Program-made: the position numbers and the translations under genes
Shown here: positions 7,998-16,908 of the stretch, in pieces
How positions within the stretch are numbered: the stretch's first letter is position 1
How the letters are laid out: each line of letters opens with the position of its first letter
The notes under the pieces: model-generated
Databases searched by the model: none
Told to the model about the DNA's origin: nothing
Seen by the model: only the letters and a program-made list of their open reading frames with translations
DNA from: an uncultured Bacteroidales bacterium
GTDB lineage: Bacteria > Bacteroidota > Bacteroidia > Bacteroidales > Bacteroidaceae
Direction: 5' to 3'
Assembly (NCBI GenBank): GCA_902773055.1
Contig: CACYCZ010000031.1
Span: 1 to 55,432, forward strand
DNA: 55,432 bases

Positions 7998-8798
7998 TTA
8001 TGAAAATGGTTCGTCATCAAATTGGAATTCAACAGGTAGGGTTACTTGAGAACGTATAGGCTTTCCGTTACGTTTCCCGGGAATCCAGTTGGGCATCTTG
8101 CGAAGCACGCGAAGAACCTCATGGTTCAATTCCCGGATATCTCCTTCAATGATTCGGATATCTGTTATTGCTCCTGTTGATTCAACAATGAAAGCAACTA
8201 CAACTTTTCCACTTTGTTTGCGATCTGTGCAAACTCTGGGGTATACCATATATTTATCTAACCATTTCATGAAGTCGGCTAAGCCAGTGGGATAACGAGG
8301 AATGGAGTCTACGACAGAACCTGTTGTCTGTTGATTGTTTTTTGCAAGTTCCAGATTGGCTTCTTTGAGAAGTGTTTCTAAAGAATCAGTAACGATTTCT
8401 TTTAATTTGTTTAAATCCGTTTCACCATCTTCTGGCAGTTCATTTGCAATATGGTCGCTTATGATATCATTTTCCGTGACGTTTTTTTTCGCTTCAGCAG
8501 ATGTTGTTACTTGCTTATGTAGTTTCTGGCGGACGGGACGGGCTTCCTTGATACGTACACCCTCGAAGCGTGTGATGTGCTTCATTGGGTCTTGTATTTT
8601 GACTTTATGTGGGATATTGTAGCGAGAATATATAATGATAGGAGCGAAAGCGATGATAATAATGGCAAACAATATCCCTATAGCTATAGCATACCGATGT
8701 CCTGTTTCTCTGCGCAATATGTAGGCACCATAATCTTTGTTACGATGCGCAAAGACCAGTTTGCACCATTTTTCCGAGAACAGATCAGTTCCTTTCAT
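7998..8798 (-). CDS. TonB-family energy transducer
   Basis: A 266-residue protein with a cytoplasmic N-terminus containing CKLVFAHRNKDYGAYILRR, typical of Bacteroidota TonB proteins. One transmembrane helix follows (IGILFAIIIIAFAPIIIY), then a charged periplasmic linker. The C-terminal TonB domain has FIVESTGAITDIRIIEG and GKPIRSQVTLPVEFQF. It would couple proton-motive force to outer-membrane SusC/TonB-dependent receptors. ExbB and ExbD are not in this window. It heads the cluster with the prenyl synthase and tatD. Confidence 0.88.
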   Translation of the reverse strand: MKGTDLFSEKWCKLVFAHRNKDYGAYILRRETGHRYAIAIGILFAIIIIAFAPIIIYSRYNIPHKVKIQDPMKHITRFEGVRIKEARPVRQKLHKQVTTSAEAKKNVTENDIISDHIANELPEDGETDLNKLKEIVTDSLETLLKEANLELAKNNQQTTGSVVDSIPRYPTGLADFMKWLDKYMVYPRVCTDRKQSGKVVVAFIVESTGAITDIRIIEGDIRELNHEVLRVLRKMPNWIPGKRNGKPIRSQVTLPVEFQFDDEPFS

Positions 8799-8882
8799 TG
8801 TTATCCTGTACGCCGTTGTAGAATTATATACAATAAAAATTGAGACTTTGCGTTTTTTTTATGTACGTCGCTTTTTCAAATA

Positions 8883-8890
8883 CAAAATTA
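8883..8890 (-). promoter_or_regulatory. -7 box for tonB-prenyl synthase-tatD
   Basis: TAATTTTG on the minus strand, 84 bases upstream of the tonB start. It lies back to back with the porQ promoter. Confidence 0.55.
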
Positions 8891-8911
8891 GCGCAGATAT
8901 TGAAAAAAACG

Positions 8912-8919
8912 TAACTTTG
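8912..8919 (+). promoter_or_regulatory. -7 box for porQ-cmk-ispH operon
   Basis: TAACTTTG, 20 bases before the porQ ATG. Confidence 0.65.
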
Positions 8920-8939
8920 AATTCTAATTTTAGTTAATA

Positions 8940-9920
8940 ATGGGTAACAGCAAAAAACTTTCTCTACTTTTTATGCTTTTTTCTGTCTGTATGCAGGCAC
9001 AGGAGAGTTCTTCTGTTTTCAATTTTCTGAAAATACCTGTTGCTGCCCATACTGCTGCTTTGGGAGGAGAGAATGTGTCACTTGCCATAGATGATCCTAC
9101 CCTTATTTTTGGAAATCCAGCTCAGGCTTCACAGGTTAATGACAAGTCAATAAATTTAGATTATCTGACTTATATTGAGGATACGAAAGTTCTGGCTGCA
9201 GCCTTTACCAAGGTGTATAGTGTGCGCCATACTTTTGGTGTTACAGGACAGTTGTTCAGTTTTGGCTCTATGGATGAGACTGATGAGCACGGCAATGTTA
9301 TAGGTTCTTTTTCAGCCAAGGATATGGCTGTTTCAGCCCTGTATAGTTACACTATGGGAAAAGGGTGGTCAGGAGGTGCGACATGTCGTTACATCTTTTC
9401 CAAATATGCTGAGTACAGTTCTACAGCTATAGCTTTTGATTTAGGACTCCATTATACCAACGAAGATAAGGATTTTTCTTTTGGCGTGGTGGCAAAGAAT
9501 ATAGGTGCTCAATTATCCTCATTTTATGAAGGACAGAAAGAACATCTTCCTTTTGATTTTCAAATAGGTTTTTCAAAGAGGTTAGAGCATGCTCCTTTCC
9601 GCTTTTCTGTCACGGCGCGTGATTTGACCCGTTGGAGCAATACGTATTATTATAATCCAGAAAAGAAAAACAGTTTTGGCAGGAAGGTGTTTAATCATAT
9701 TGTTTTTGGTGTTGATTTTTTGCCGACAAATAGTTTCTATGTTGCTGCAGGTTTCAATTGTCGTCGTGCCAATGAACTTAAGGCTGCCGGATCTGCCCAT
9801 GGAGCAGGATTGTCTTTAGGTTGTGGCTTGAATTTGCAGAAATTCAAGGCAGGATTAGCATATTCCAAATACCACGTCAGTACGTCTTCTTTATTATTTA
9901 GCGTATCGTATAGTTTATAG
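8940..9920 (+). CDS. porQ: Type IX secretion protein PorQ-like outer-membrane barrel
   Basis: A 326-residue secreted protein with an N-terminal signal peptide (KKLSLLFMLFSVCMQAQ). The conserved N-terminus SSSVFNFLKIPVAAHTAALGG is followed by ALGGENVSLAIDDPTLIFGNPA, a PorV/PorQ-type signature. The rest is alternating beta strands as in FadL-like barrels. In species with a type IX secretion system, PorQ is an accessory component with PorZ and is often next to cmk, as here. I infer that the organism exports CTD proteins by T9SS, but no core PorK-N genes are in this window. Confidence 0.8.
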   Translation: MGNSKKLSLLFMLFSVCMQAQESSSVFNFLKIPVAAHTAALGGENVSLAIDDPTLIFGNPAQASQVNDKSINLDYLTYIEDTKVLAAAFTKVYSVRHTFGVTGQLFSFGSMDETDEHGNVIGSFSAKDMAVSALYSYTMGKGWSGGATCRYIFSKYAEYSSTAIAFDLGLHYTNEDKDFSFGVVAKNIGAQLSSFYEGQKEHLPFDFQIGFSKRLEHAPFRFSVTARDLTRWSNTYYYNPEKKNSFGRKVFNHIVFGVDFLPTNSFYVAAGFNCRRANELKAAGSAHGAGLSLGCGLNLQKFKAGLAYSKYHVSTSSLLFSVSYSL

Positions 9921-9930
9921 CCTTATTATC

Positions 9931-10626
9931 GTGAAAAAGATTATTATAGCCATTGATGGTACATCGTCTACAGGAAAAAGTTCTATTGCCAAGAAACTGG
10001 CAAAACATATTGGGTATACATATATAGATACAGGCGCCATGTATCGTGCGGTGACATTATTGGCTCTGCGTCATGATATTATTCGTCAAGACGGTTCTAT
10101 AGATGAAGCCCATTTGGAAACACTCCTCCAAAAGGCGACACTTTCTTTTGGCCGCAATGAAGAGAGTGGTCAGAGCGAGATATATCTGAATGGTGAAAAT
10201 GTTGAACGCGAGATACGAGGCATGGAAGTATCGTCTCATGTCAGTCCGATAGCAGCAATTCCTTTTGTGAGAGAAGCCTTAGTTGTCCAGCAGCAGGCTA
10301 TGGGCAAGTCTGGCGGTATCGTGATGGATGGAAGAGATATCGGTACGGTTGTTTTTCCTGATGCAGAAATGAAGATCTTCATGACAGCTACTCCTGAAGT
10401 TCGTGCGCAGCGCCGTTTTAAGGAGTTGCAGGAGAAGAATATGCCTGCGACCTATGACGATATCCTCAAGAATGTCAAGGAAAGGGATTATATTGATTCC
10501 CACCGAACAGTGGCACCGCTTAGACAAGCAGAAGATGCTTATCTTATGGATAACAGTGACATGACATTCGAAGAGGAAATGGATGTCCTTATCAACATGT
10601 TCAAAGACAAGGTCTCGGGTGAATGA
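9931..10626 (+). CDS. cmk: Cytidylate kinase
   Basis: A 231-residue (d)CMP kinase. The P-loop is IDGTSSTGKSSIAK, followed by YIDTGAMYRAVTLL for the monophosphate site. VMDGRDIGTVVFPDAEMKIF carries the catalytic DGRD, and the lid region has ERDYIDSHR. The enzyme phosphorylates CMP and dCMP to the diphosphates. Translation starts at GTG 9931, eleven bases after porQ, and its stop overlaps the ispH start by ATGA. Confidence 0.95.
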   Translation: MKKIIIAIDGTSSTGKSSIAKKLAKHIGYTYIDTGAMYRAVTLLALRHDIIRQDGSIDEAHLETLLQKATLSFGRNEESGQSEIYLNGENVEREIRGMEVSSHVSPIAAIPFVREALVVQQQAMGKSGGIVMDGRDIGTVVFPDAEMKIFMTATPEVRAQRRFKELQEKNMPATYDDILKNVKERDYIDSHRTVAPLRQAEDAYLMDNSDMTFEEEMDVLINMFKDKVSGE

Positions 10627-11489
10627 ACATCAATATTGAAATTGACGAGAATTCAGGATTCTGCTTTGGTGTGACTACAGCTATCAGAAAGGTAGAAGAA
10701 GAGTTACGATATGGTACGCAACTATATTGTTTGGGTGATATAGTTCATAATGGGAAGGAATGTGACAGGCTCTATAGGCTTGGGCTTAAAACAATCAACC
10801 ATGAAGAATATAGCCGATTGCACAATGCCAAAGTCTTGCTGCGTGCTCATGGTGAGCCTCCTCAGACTTATGAGACTGCTGTCAGGAACAATATTGAAAT
10901 AATTGATGCCACCTGTCCTGTTGTACTTCAGCTACAGAAGCGTATAAAGAAGGAATTCATGCAAAATGATACCAAATGCCAGATTGCCATTTTTGGAAAA
11001 CACGGTCACGCTGAGGTTTTGGGTCTTGTTGGCCAAACAGAAGGTACTGCGATTGTCTTGGATTCTTTTGATGATGTGCGGCAATTGGATTTTTCGCAAG
11101 ATATACGACTGTTTTCGCAGACGACAAAACCTCTGGATGATTTTCGGGATATTGTAAAATACATAGCAGAACATATCCAACCGCCGGCAACATTCAAATA
11201 TTATGATACTATTTGCAGGCAGGTGGCAAACCGCATGCCTCATCTTTTGCATTTTTGTGCAAATCATGATGCTGTCCTTTTTGTCTGTGGACAGAAAAGT
11301 TCCAATGGCCGTACTCTATATAAGGCATGCAAGACTGTCAATGAGCATATTTATATGGTTGAAGGCCCCAATGATATAGATTGCCGATGGTTTGAAGGTT
11401 TTTCTTCATTAGGGATATGTGGAGCTACCTCTACACCAAAATGGCTTATGGAAGCATGCAGGGATGCCATCCTGGAAACAACGATATAA
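10623..11489 (+). CDS. ispH: 4-Hydroxy-3-methylbut-2-enyl diphosphate reductase
   Basis: A 288-residue IspH (LytB), the last step of the MEP isoprenoid pathway. The iron-sulfur cluster cysteines lie in SGFCFGV, DATCPVV and LGICGATSTPKW, the expected three places. LRAHGEPP and FGKHGHAEVLG supply active-site His residues. The length is normal for the short form without a fused S1 or other domain. Its ATG overlaps the cmk stop. Confidence 0.95.
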   Translation: MNINIEIDENSGFCFGVTTAIRKVEEELRYGTQLYCLGDIVHNGKECDRLYRLGLKTINHEEYSRLHNAKVLLRAHGEPPQTYETAVRNNIEIIDATCPVVLQLQKRIKKEFMQNDTKCQIAIFGKHGHAEVLGLVGQTEGTAIVLDSFDDVRQLDFSQDIRLFSQTTKPLDDFRDIVKYIAEHIQPPATFKYYDTICRQVANRMPHLLHFCANHDAVLFVCGQKSSNGRTLYKACKTVNEHIYMVEGPNDIDCRWFEGFSSLGICGATSTPKWLMEACRDAILETTI

Positions 11490-11499
11490 TTTTGTTTAG

Positions 11500-12726
11500 A
11501 TGAAGGTTGCCATTATAGGAGCCGGGGCATCGGGATGTTTTTGTGCTATTTCTCTAAAGAGGAAATGCCCTCAGGCAGATATTCATATATTTGAAAGCAG
11601 CAGTCATCCTTTAGCGAAATTAGCCCTTACTGGAGGGGGACGGTGTAATTTGACCAATTCTTTTCGTGAAGTTAACAGCCTTTCCAAGGTTTATCCTCGT
11701 GGTGAGAAATTTATGAAATGTGCTTTGCGTATGTTTGGCTGGGATGATACCATGAAGTGGTTCAAGCGTGAAGGCATTAATCTCAAGATTCAGGATGATC
11801 AGCGTGTGTTCCCCAGTTCTGATAATGCAATGGAAATAGTCGTCCTCCTGCGAAATCTTATCCGTAAAGAGAATATTAATTTGCATCTGTCGTATCAAGT
11901 ATCCATGGTTGAGAAAATGGATGACGGGCAATATAAGATATCTTTTGCCGACTCGAATTTACAGGACTTCCAGTCTGAATATGTTGTCATTTCATGTGGG
12001 GGAATGCATCCGCGGCATTTTCTGCGTTCCTTGGGATTGGACTTGTTGCCCCCTGTTCCGTCATTGTTTGCTATAAATCTTTCTGAATCGGGTCTTACGA
12101 CTTTGGCTGGTATTACCATAGAAGGTGCAAGTGTTGCCATTGCTGGTACAAAGTATTGCAGTAGTGGCAACATTTTGATTACTCATTGGGGACTGAGTGG
12201 TCCTTGTATCCTTAAGTTGTCATCTTATGCGGCGCGTTTTCTTGCAGACAATAGATATAAGGCTCCATTGCGTATTAACTGGATGGGTGAGAGTAATGAT
12301 GAAATTGTCCGCACTGAATTGATGAATATGTTTTTGTCTCAGCCGCGTAAACATTTGGAATCGGTCTTTCCTCATAAGATGCCAAACAGGCTATGGAGAT
12401 ATATCTTAGGGCGATGCAATTTGAAAACCGATATGTTATGCTGCGCATTGAACACCAAACAACTCAATCGTCTTGTTGATACATTGACACGAGATGTGTA
12501 TATGATTTCGGGGCAGAGTCGTAACAAGGAAGAATTTGTGACATGTGGTGGAGTTTCATTTTCCAACGTCAATATTAGGACACTGGAGTGTATCCGATAT
12601 CCTCATCTTTATTTTACGGGTGAAATTCTGGATATTGATGCTGTGACAGGTGGGTTTAACCTGCAGGCAGCATGGACATCTGCTTTTGTTGCCGCTGACA
12701 GTATTGCCGGAAAAATGCTTTTATGA
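11500..12726 (+). CDS. BaiN/YhiN-like NAD(P)/FAD-dependent oxidoreductase
   Basis: A 408-residue flavoprotein of the HI0933/BaiN/YhiN family. It begins with the FAD-binding dinucleotide fold VAIIGAGASGCFCAI. ALTGGGRCNLTN follows, the family signature, and VFPSSDNAMEIVVLL is also conserved. The C-terminus has YFTGEILDIDAVTGGFNLQAAWTS, which closes the FAD site. The cellular reaction is poorly known; BaiN of gut Clostridia acts on bile-acid intermediates, but that cannot be transferred here. It is the last gene of the porQ operon, ten bases after ispH. Confidence 0.85.
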   Translation: MKVAIIGAGASGCFCAISLKRKCPQADIHIFESSSHPLAKLALTGGGRCNLTNSFREVNSLSKVYPRGEKFMKCALRMFGWDDTMKWFKREGINLKIQDDQRVFPSSDNAMEIVVLLRNLIRKENINLHLSYQVSMVEKMDDGQYKISFADSNLQDFQSEYVVISCGGMHPRHFLRSLGLDLLPPVPSLFAINLSESGLTTLAGITIEGASVAIAGTKYCSSGNILITHWGLSGPCILKLSSYAARFLADNRYKAPLRINWMGESNDEIVRTELMNMFLSQPRKHLESVFPHKMPNRLWRYILGRCNLKTDMLCCALNTKQLNRLVDTLTRDVYMISGQSRNKEEFVTCGGVSFSNVNIRTLECIRYPHLYFTGEILDIDAVTGGFNLQAAWTSAFVAADSIAGKMLL

Positions 12727-12756
12727 TTTCCTGCGTTACTGGTGTGTGTCGGGGTG

Positions 12757-13377
12757 TTACCATTCTGGGAACAGACCGAAGAGGCGAGCGTCTATCTGAT
12801 CGGTAATTTTCTTGAAGTCTTCAGGGTTTTGCTGAAATTTGCAGTTATCACCGTCGACAATAATAAGATGTCCTTTATAGTCCTTGATCCATGCTTCATA
12901 GCGCTCGTTCAGTCCCTTGAGGTAATCCATTCGCATGGATTGCTCATAATCGCGTCCGCGTTTTTGTATCTGTTGCACGAGGTTGGGAATGCTGGAACGG
13001 ATGTAAATCATGATGTCCGGTAATTTGACAAGCGAAATCATTGTGTCAAACAAGTCTGAATAGTTCTTGAAGTCACGGTCGCTCATCAATCCCATGTCAT
13101 GGAGATTGGGTGCAAAGATGCGTGCATCCTCAAAGATTGTGCGGTCTTGGATGATGGCATCTTCAGATTTTGATATTTCAACGACTTCTTTAAAGCGTTT
13201 TGCTAAAAAGTATATTTGCAGATTGAAAGACCATCGGTTCATATCCGCATAGTAGTCTTCCAGGTAGGGATTATTGTCAACTGGTTCAAAACGCGGAGTC
13301 CATTTGTAGCGGTTAGCAAGCATTTTGGTCAATGTCGTTTTTCCGCAACCTATATTGCCGGCGATAGCTATATGCAT
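12757..13377 (-). CDS. Deoxynucleoside kinase (paralog 2)
   Basis: A 206-residue dNK-family kinase. The P-loop is MHIAIAGNIGCGKTTLTKML right at the N-terminus. Substrate-site segments include FEPVDNNPYLEDYY, then IIQDRTIFEDARIFA with the catalytic DR pair, and the lid QKRGRDYEQSMRMDYL. ATG 13377 is used because an upstream in-frame start would overlap the preceding gene and place the P-loop too far in. It sits 4 bases after its paralog. In Lactobacillus a tandem pair of this kind encodes a heterodimeric dAK/dGK; the same is possible here but not shown. Confidence 0.88.
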   Translation of the reverse strand: MHIAIAGNIGCGKTTLTKMLANRYKWTPRFEPVDNNPYLEDYYADMNRWSFNLQIYFLAKRFKEVVEISKSEDAIIQDRTIFEDARIFAPNLHDMGLMSDRDFKNYSDLFDTMISLVKLPDIMIYIRSSIPNLVQQIQKRGRDYEQSMRMDYLKGLNERYEAWIKDYKGHLIIVDGDNCKFQQNPEDFKKITDQIDARLFGLFPEW

Positions 13378-13381
13378 AATG

Positions 13382-14020
13382 TCAATGATTTGAGTTGTTA
13401 TCAGTTTTAAATAAACCAAACAGGTGTTCATCTATTCTTTTGATGATATTGCCAAAGTCCTCAGGGTTGTTTTGAAAGTCAATGTCATCTACTTCTATGG
13501 TCATCACTTTTCCTTGATACTTATTATTGATGAAGTCTTCATATCTGTCATTGAGTCCTTCAAGATAATCCAGTTGTATGCGTTGTTCATAGTCCCTGCC
13601 GCGTTTCTGGATGTTTTGAACCAAATGTGATACCGATGCGCGCAAATAAATCATCAGGTCGGGATATCTGACCTGTCCGATCATTTGTTCAAACAGGCTC
13701 ATGTATGTTTCAAAGTCGCGGTCAGACATGTTGCCCATATCCTTGTTGCCCAGTGTAAAAACATATACACCTTCATAAATGGAACGGTCCTGAATAATGG
13801 AGTGGTCTGACTGTGATATAGCCAGAATATCCTTGAAGCGTTCTTTAAGGAAATAAACTTCCATGTTGAAGGCCCATCTTGGAATGTCGTCGTAATAGTC
13901 GTCAAGGTATGGATTATAGTCCACATCCTCAAAGCGTGCTTCCCATCCATAATGGTCGGCCAGCATTTTAGTTAATGTGGTCTTGCCACTTCCTATATTT
14001 CCTGCGATGGCAATATGCAT
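13382..14020 (-). CDS. Deoxynucleoside kinase (paralog 1)
   Basis: A 212-residue dNK-family kinase, clearly homologous to the next gene. P-loop MHIAIAGNIGSGKTTLTKML, substrate region FEDVDYNPYLDDYY, catalytic IIQDRSIYEGVYVF, and lid QKRGRDYEQRIQLDYLEG. It phosphorylates purine or pyrimidine deoxynucleosides in salvage; the exact specificity is not readable. ATG 14020 is preferred to a TTG at 14044 because that TTG falls inside the -7 promoter box. Confidence 0.88.
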   Translation of the reverse strand: MHIAIAGNIGSGKTTLTKMLADHYGWEARFEDVDYNPYLDDYYDDIPRWAFNMEVYFLKERFKDILAISQSDHSIIQDRSIYEGVYVFTLGNKDMGNMSDRDFETYMSLFEQMIGQVRYPDLMIYLRASVSHLVQNIQKRGRDYEQRIQLDYLEGLNDRYEDFINNKYQGKVMTIEVDDIDFQNNPEDFGNIIKRIDEHLFGLFKTDNNSNH

Positions 14021-14041
14021 GACATTCTTATGTTTCTTCGG

Positions 14042-14049
14042 CAAAGATA
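14042..14049 (-). promoter_or_regulatory. -7 box for the deoxynucleoside kinase pair
   Basis: TATCTTTG on the minus strand, 21 bases before the ATG at 14020 and downstream of the glycosidase-like stop codon, so the pair has its own promoter. Confidence 0.65.
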
Positions 14050-14057
14050 ATTCTTTC

Positions 14058-15800
14058 TTAATGATTATGTGTTCCCGTATTGTATAATTCAGGCAGATAG
14101 GGTGGCCGTACTACGAAATTAGCATCTTTGCTCAGGCTGCTGATATTGATTAATTCTCTGAAGGCATTGTTGATTTCTGGGGTAATGGTGCCATGTGAAG
14201 TACGTAAGGCATAGTCAAGATATGCACGTAGATAGATGATTCGCCAGCGCCATGCCTGCTGTATCTGCGGAGGAAGCTTCTTGTTGACAGCATCTAAAGT
14301 GGCAAAGGCTTTTTTTGCGCCATAGTCCTGTTGAGGGACTATGATTTCCTTTTTGGCATCCTTGTGTGTAAACCAGTTGACGGCCTTCAGTCCCATGTTC
14401 TTTTCCAGCGTCAGGATAGCATCGGCAATCTTCGTGGCATATTTGGGCGAAATCTCATAGCTGATATATTCTTTCATAATATCTTTTGCCGGGCGGTTTG
14501 GAGTCCAATAGAACTGACTGTACAGTACTTTGTTAAAATCTTCAAACTTTCCTTCAGAATAAGGGTAGCCTCCGGTTACCAGATGAGATACTTCCTGCCA
14601 TAGTTTTTCAAAGCGCATAGGTAGTGGATTGGCTCCATATCCGCCCCAAGGCATGTTGTCCCACATGCTTATTTCGGGAAAATTCAGGAGAGGCAGGTTT
14701 CCCGGGATGGGGTGGTTTAAAAGATAGCGGGGGTATTGGGTGTGGGAGTCTGCCATTATATAGTCCACCCATGGTGTCTCTTTTGAGAATGTATCTGCGA
14801 GTCCTCTCCATTCTCCCTTGTCGTGTTCTTCAAAGTCGAATAGCCAGGTTGACAATACTATTTTTGTGTCGGGCATCTTTTCGTGAATGGCTTTGGCCAG
14901 CTGACGTGTCAGTTTCAGATAACCATTTGCTCCCCACGGGCTGCAATCTTTGCATTCACATCCTCCTTGGTCGTAGGGCCATAACCATATGTTGTCAATG
15001 TTTAGCCCAATATTCTTGAAGACGTCCAGCATCTCATTGCGTTGTCTTAGGATAAGTTCAGTGCCGCCGGGTTTTGACGGGCAAATTTCGCATCCGTAGA
15101 AGCCTGTCCATTTGACCTTTTCAGCTCTCAGCTTCTGGGGTGTATTCTTGTAGCTTTCATTTGCAAGCATGGTGAGGCCACTTTTCATTCCCATTTCGTG
15201 ACCTGCCTCAAGCAATTTTTTCAGACGTATAATCATAGCTGTCGCATCTGGGTCATTAATACCATTATAGTGATGCATGTCAAACCATACCTGCAAAGCA
15301 TTGTATCCCCATAATGCCAGTTCTTCAATATATTCGGCGACTTCCTCTATGGGGGCATCGTTGTAGAAATTGTGGAAATGAGTAGCCAGATATATACCTC
15401 TTAATGGCTTTTCCGGTTCTGAAACTCCCTCACATTTTCCCAGTCTGAAACCAGCAGGTGACACATAGGCGGTATGCAGCACTTTGCCGAGTCCATACAT
15501 GATGCCATAGTCGCTTCCACCTTCTATACTGACGGTGTTGCCTGAAGTCTTCTTGATGCGATAGGCTTCTGCTTTGAGGTCACCTGCTTCGGATAGGACG
15601 AGCCTCATCTGTCTGTTTTCGTTGCAGAAGAGGTCATATCCGGCTTTTTGCCTGACTATCCTCTGAAATACTTTGCCAGCCTTGGCCGAGAGCTTGCCGC
15701 CGTTATTATCAAGCCGGATGCTCCTATATGTTGTGGCATCAGTAGTTAAAGGAGCAAGGAGAATGATTGCCACGATACTTTTTAAGACAGCTTTTATCAT
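14058..15800 (-). CDS. Secreted glycoside-hydrolase-like protein
   Basis: A 580-residue protein with a signal peptide (residues 1-22). An N-terminal region of about 110 residues resembles the non-catalytic domain seen in GH20, GH67 and GH84 enzymes: a Gly-rich segment ends in GSDYGIMYGLGKVLHTA. The probable TIM barrel begins with PLRGIYLATHFHNFYNDAP and continues through LALWGYNALQVWFDMHHYNG. It contains NIWLWPYDQGGCECKDCSPWG, a tight three-Cys cluster. Acidic candidates for catalysis exist but I cannot assign them. The best reading is a periplasmic glycan-degrading enzyme of uncertain family, possibly DUF4838-related. No SusC/D genes are adjacent. Confidence 0.6.
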   Translation of the reverse strand: MIKAVLKSIVAIILLAPLTTDATTYRSIRLDNNGGKLSAKAGKVFQRIVRQKAGYDLFCNENRQMRLVLSEAGDLKAEAYRIKKTSGNTVSIEGGSDYGIMYGLGKVLHTAYVSPAGFRLGKCEGVSEPEKPLRGIYLATHFHNFYNDAPIEEVAEYIEELALWGYNALQVWFDMHHYNGINDPDATAMIIRLKKLLEAGHEMGMKSGLTMLANESYKNTPQKLRAEKVKWTGFYGCEICPSKPGGTELILRQRNEMLDVFKNIGLNIDNIWLWPYDQGGCECKDCSPWGANGYLKLTRQLAKAIHEKMPDTKIVLSTWLFDFEEHDKGEWRGLADTFSKETPWVDYIMADSHTQYPRYLLNHPIPGNLPLLNFPEISMWDNMPWGGYGANPLPMRFEKLWQEVSHLVTGGYPYSEGKFEDFNKVLYSQFYWTPNRPAKDIMKEYISYEISPKYATKIADAILTLEKNMGLKAVNWFTHKDAKKEIIVPQQDYGAKKAFATLDAVNKKLPPQIQQAWRWRIIYLRAYLDYALRTSHGTITPEINNAFRELINISSLSKDANFVVRPPYLPELYNTGTHNH

Positions 15801-15825
15801 GATCTTCTGTAAAATTATAGTTATA

Positions 15826-15833
15826 CAAAAATA
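15826..15833 (-). promoter_or_regulatory. -7 box for the glycosidase-like gene
   Basis: TATTTTTG on the minus strand, 25 bases before the start codon. Confidence 0.6.
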
Positions 15834-15911
15834 CGAAGAAAAGCCAATTTCCCCAATTTTATATGGGGTAAAATAGTCCTCCTGTAAATTGTTTTGTGAA
15901 ATATGGCAAAC

Positions 15912-15996
15912 TTCCTGCTCTTGTGTGGGTATGACTGAAAAATGTGAGATTTCAAGTTTCCTGCATAAAAGTGTTACTGAAAAATGGTTAACTTTG
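15912..15996 (+). promoter_or_regulatory. Promoter region of the acid phosphatase gene with an internal direct repeat
   Basis: The -7 box TAACTTTG is at 15989-15996. Immediately upstream lies a degenerate direct repeat: TTCCTGC at 15912 and 15958, and ACTGAAAAATG at 15934 and 15976. The leader to the ATG at 16120 would be about 115 bases. The rest of the 320-base spacer shows nothing else clear. Confidence 0.5.
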
Positions 15997-16119
15997 TATG
16001 CGGAAATGTATTCAGGTGTTTGTCAGGGATATATGCGTCTCTTTGAAAGGTGTGACTATCCCAGGCGTATCATACACCGAGATGCGTCCGACGTATTGCA
16101 GAATAGGATGTAATTAATA

Positions 16120-16884
16120 ATGAAAGAACATATTGAAATCATGATGAAAAGAATTGCTCGAGTAACGCTATGCGGTATTTTTATTTTGTGCTCTGTTGTC
16201 TGTGCGAATGCTCAGGACAAAATTCAGACTTATTTTACAATTGACGACATGCCTGATTTGGTCAAATGTCTGCCGGCTCCGCCTGATACGATAGGTCCGG
16301 AATTTGCTCACGATATTATGCGCTATATGTGGGGAAAGCAGCAGAGGCTCGATGAAAAACGTGCTGATATTGCCCGGCGTGATGCTGTGTGGACACTGGA
16401 AGCATTGTTTACGACATTCAATGTTCCTTTTGGTTTGGAGTTGTCTGAAAAAAATACTCCGGAGATATGGAAACTCCTGATGAACAGCATGTCCACCATT
16501 GACCTTATTCGTATACGTCCCAAGGCTTATTTTAAGCGTATGCGGCCGTTTGAACGTTTTCAGGAGCATTTGCTGGCAGTTGAAGAGGAGGATGAACTCC
16601 GTGGTGAAGGCTCTTATCCTTCAGGACATACTATTCGTGGCTGGAGCACGGCTTTACTGCTTTCTGAAATTAATCCTGCCGCCGCCGACACATTGTATGC
16701 CCGGGCATGGATGTATGGGGAAAGCCGTGTCATCGTGGGGGCTCATTGGCAAAGTGATGTCGATGCCAGCCGTCTGGCTGCCAGTATAGGCTATGCTAAG
16801 CTTCAGACCAGTCCTGCGTTTCGCAAGCAGATGGCTAAGGCACAGGCAGAGTTTGCCAGGAAGACCAAGGGTGTGAGGAACTGA
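16120..16884 (+). CDS. Class A non-specific acid phosphatase (PAP2 superfamily)
   Basis: A 254-residue exported phosphatase with a signal peptide ending at about VCANAQ. The three-part signature is complete: KAYFKRMRP fits K-x6-RP, then GSYPSGHT, then SRVIVGAHWQSD fits SR-x5-H-x3-D. These residues bind phosphate and form the histidine phosphoenzyme. Members such as PhoN and PhoC dephosphorylate many organic monoesters in the periplasm. ATG 16120 is annotated, but ATG 16141 or 16144 gives a shorter, more usual signal peptide. It is followed 25 bases later by a VanX-like gene. Confidence 0.9.
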   Translation: MKEHIEIMMKRIARVTLCGIFILCSVVCANAQDKIQTYFTIDDMPDLVKCLPAPPDTIGPEFAHDIMRYMWGKQQRLDEKRADIARRDAVWTLEALFTTFNVPFGLELSEKNTPEIWKLLMNSMSTIDLIRIRPKAYFKRMRPFERFQEHLLAVEEEDELRGEGSYPSGHTIRGWSTALLLSEINPAAADTLYARAWMYGESRVIVGAHWQSDVDASRLAASIGYAKLQTSPAFRKQMAKAQAEFARKTKGVRN

Positions 16885-16908
16885 ACATAAATATTAGATA
16901 CAAGATAC

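Noticed and set aside
15889..16113. 74-codon open frame before the acid phosphatase
   Set aside because: It contains the -7 box and direct repeat, is Cys-rich without pattern, and resembles no family.
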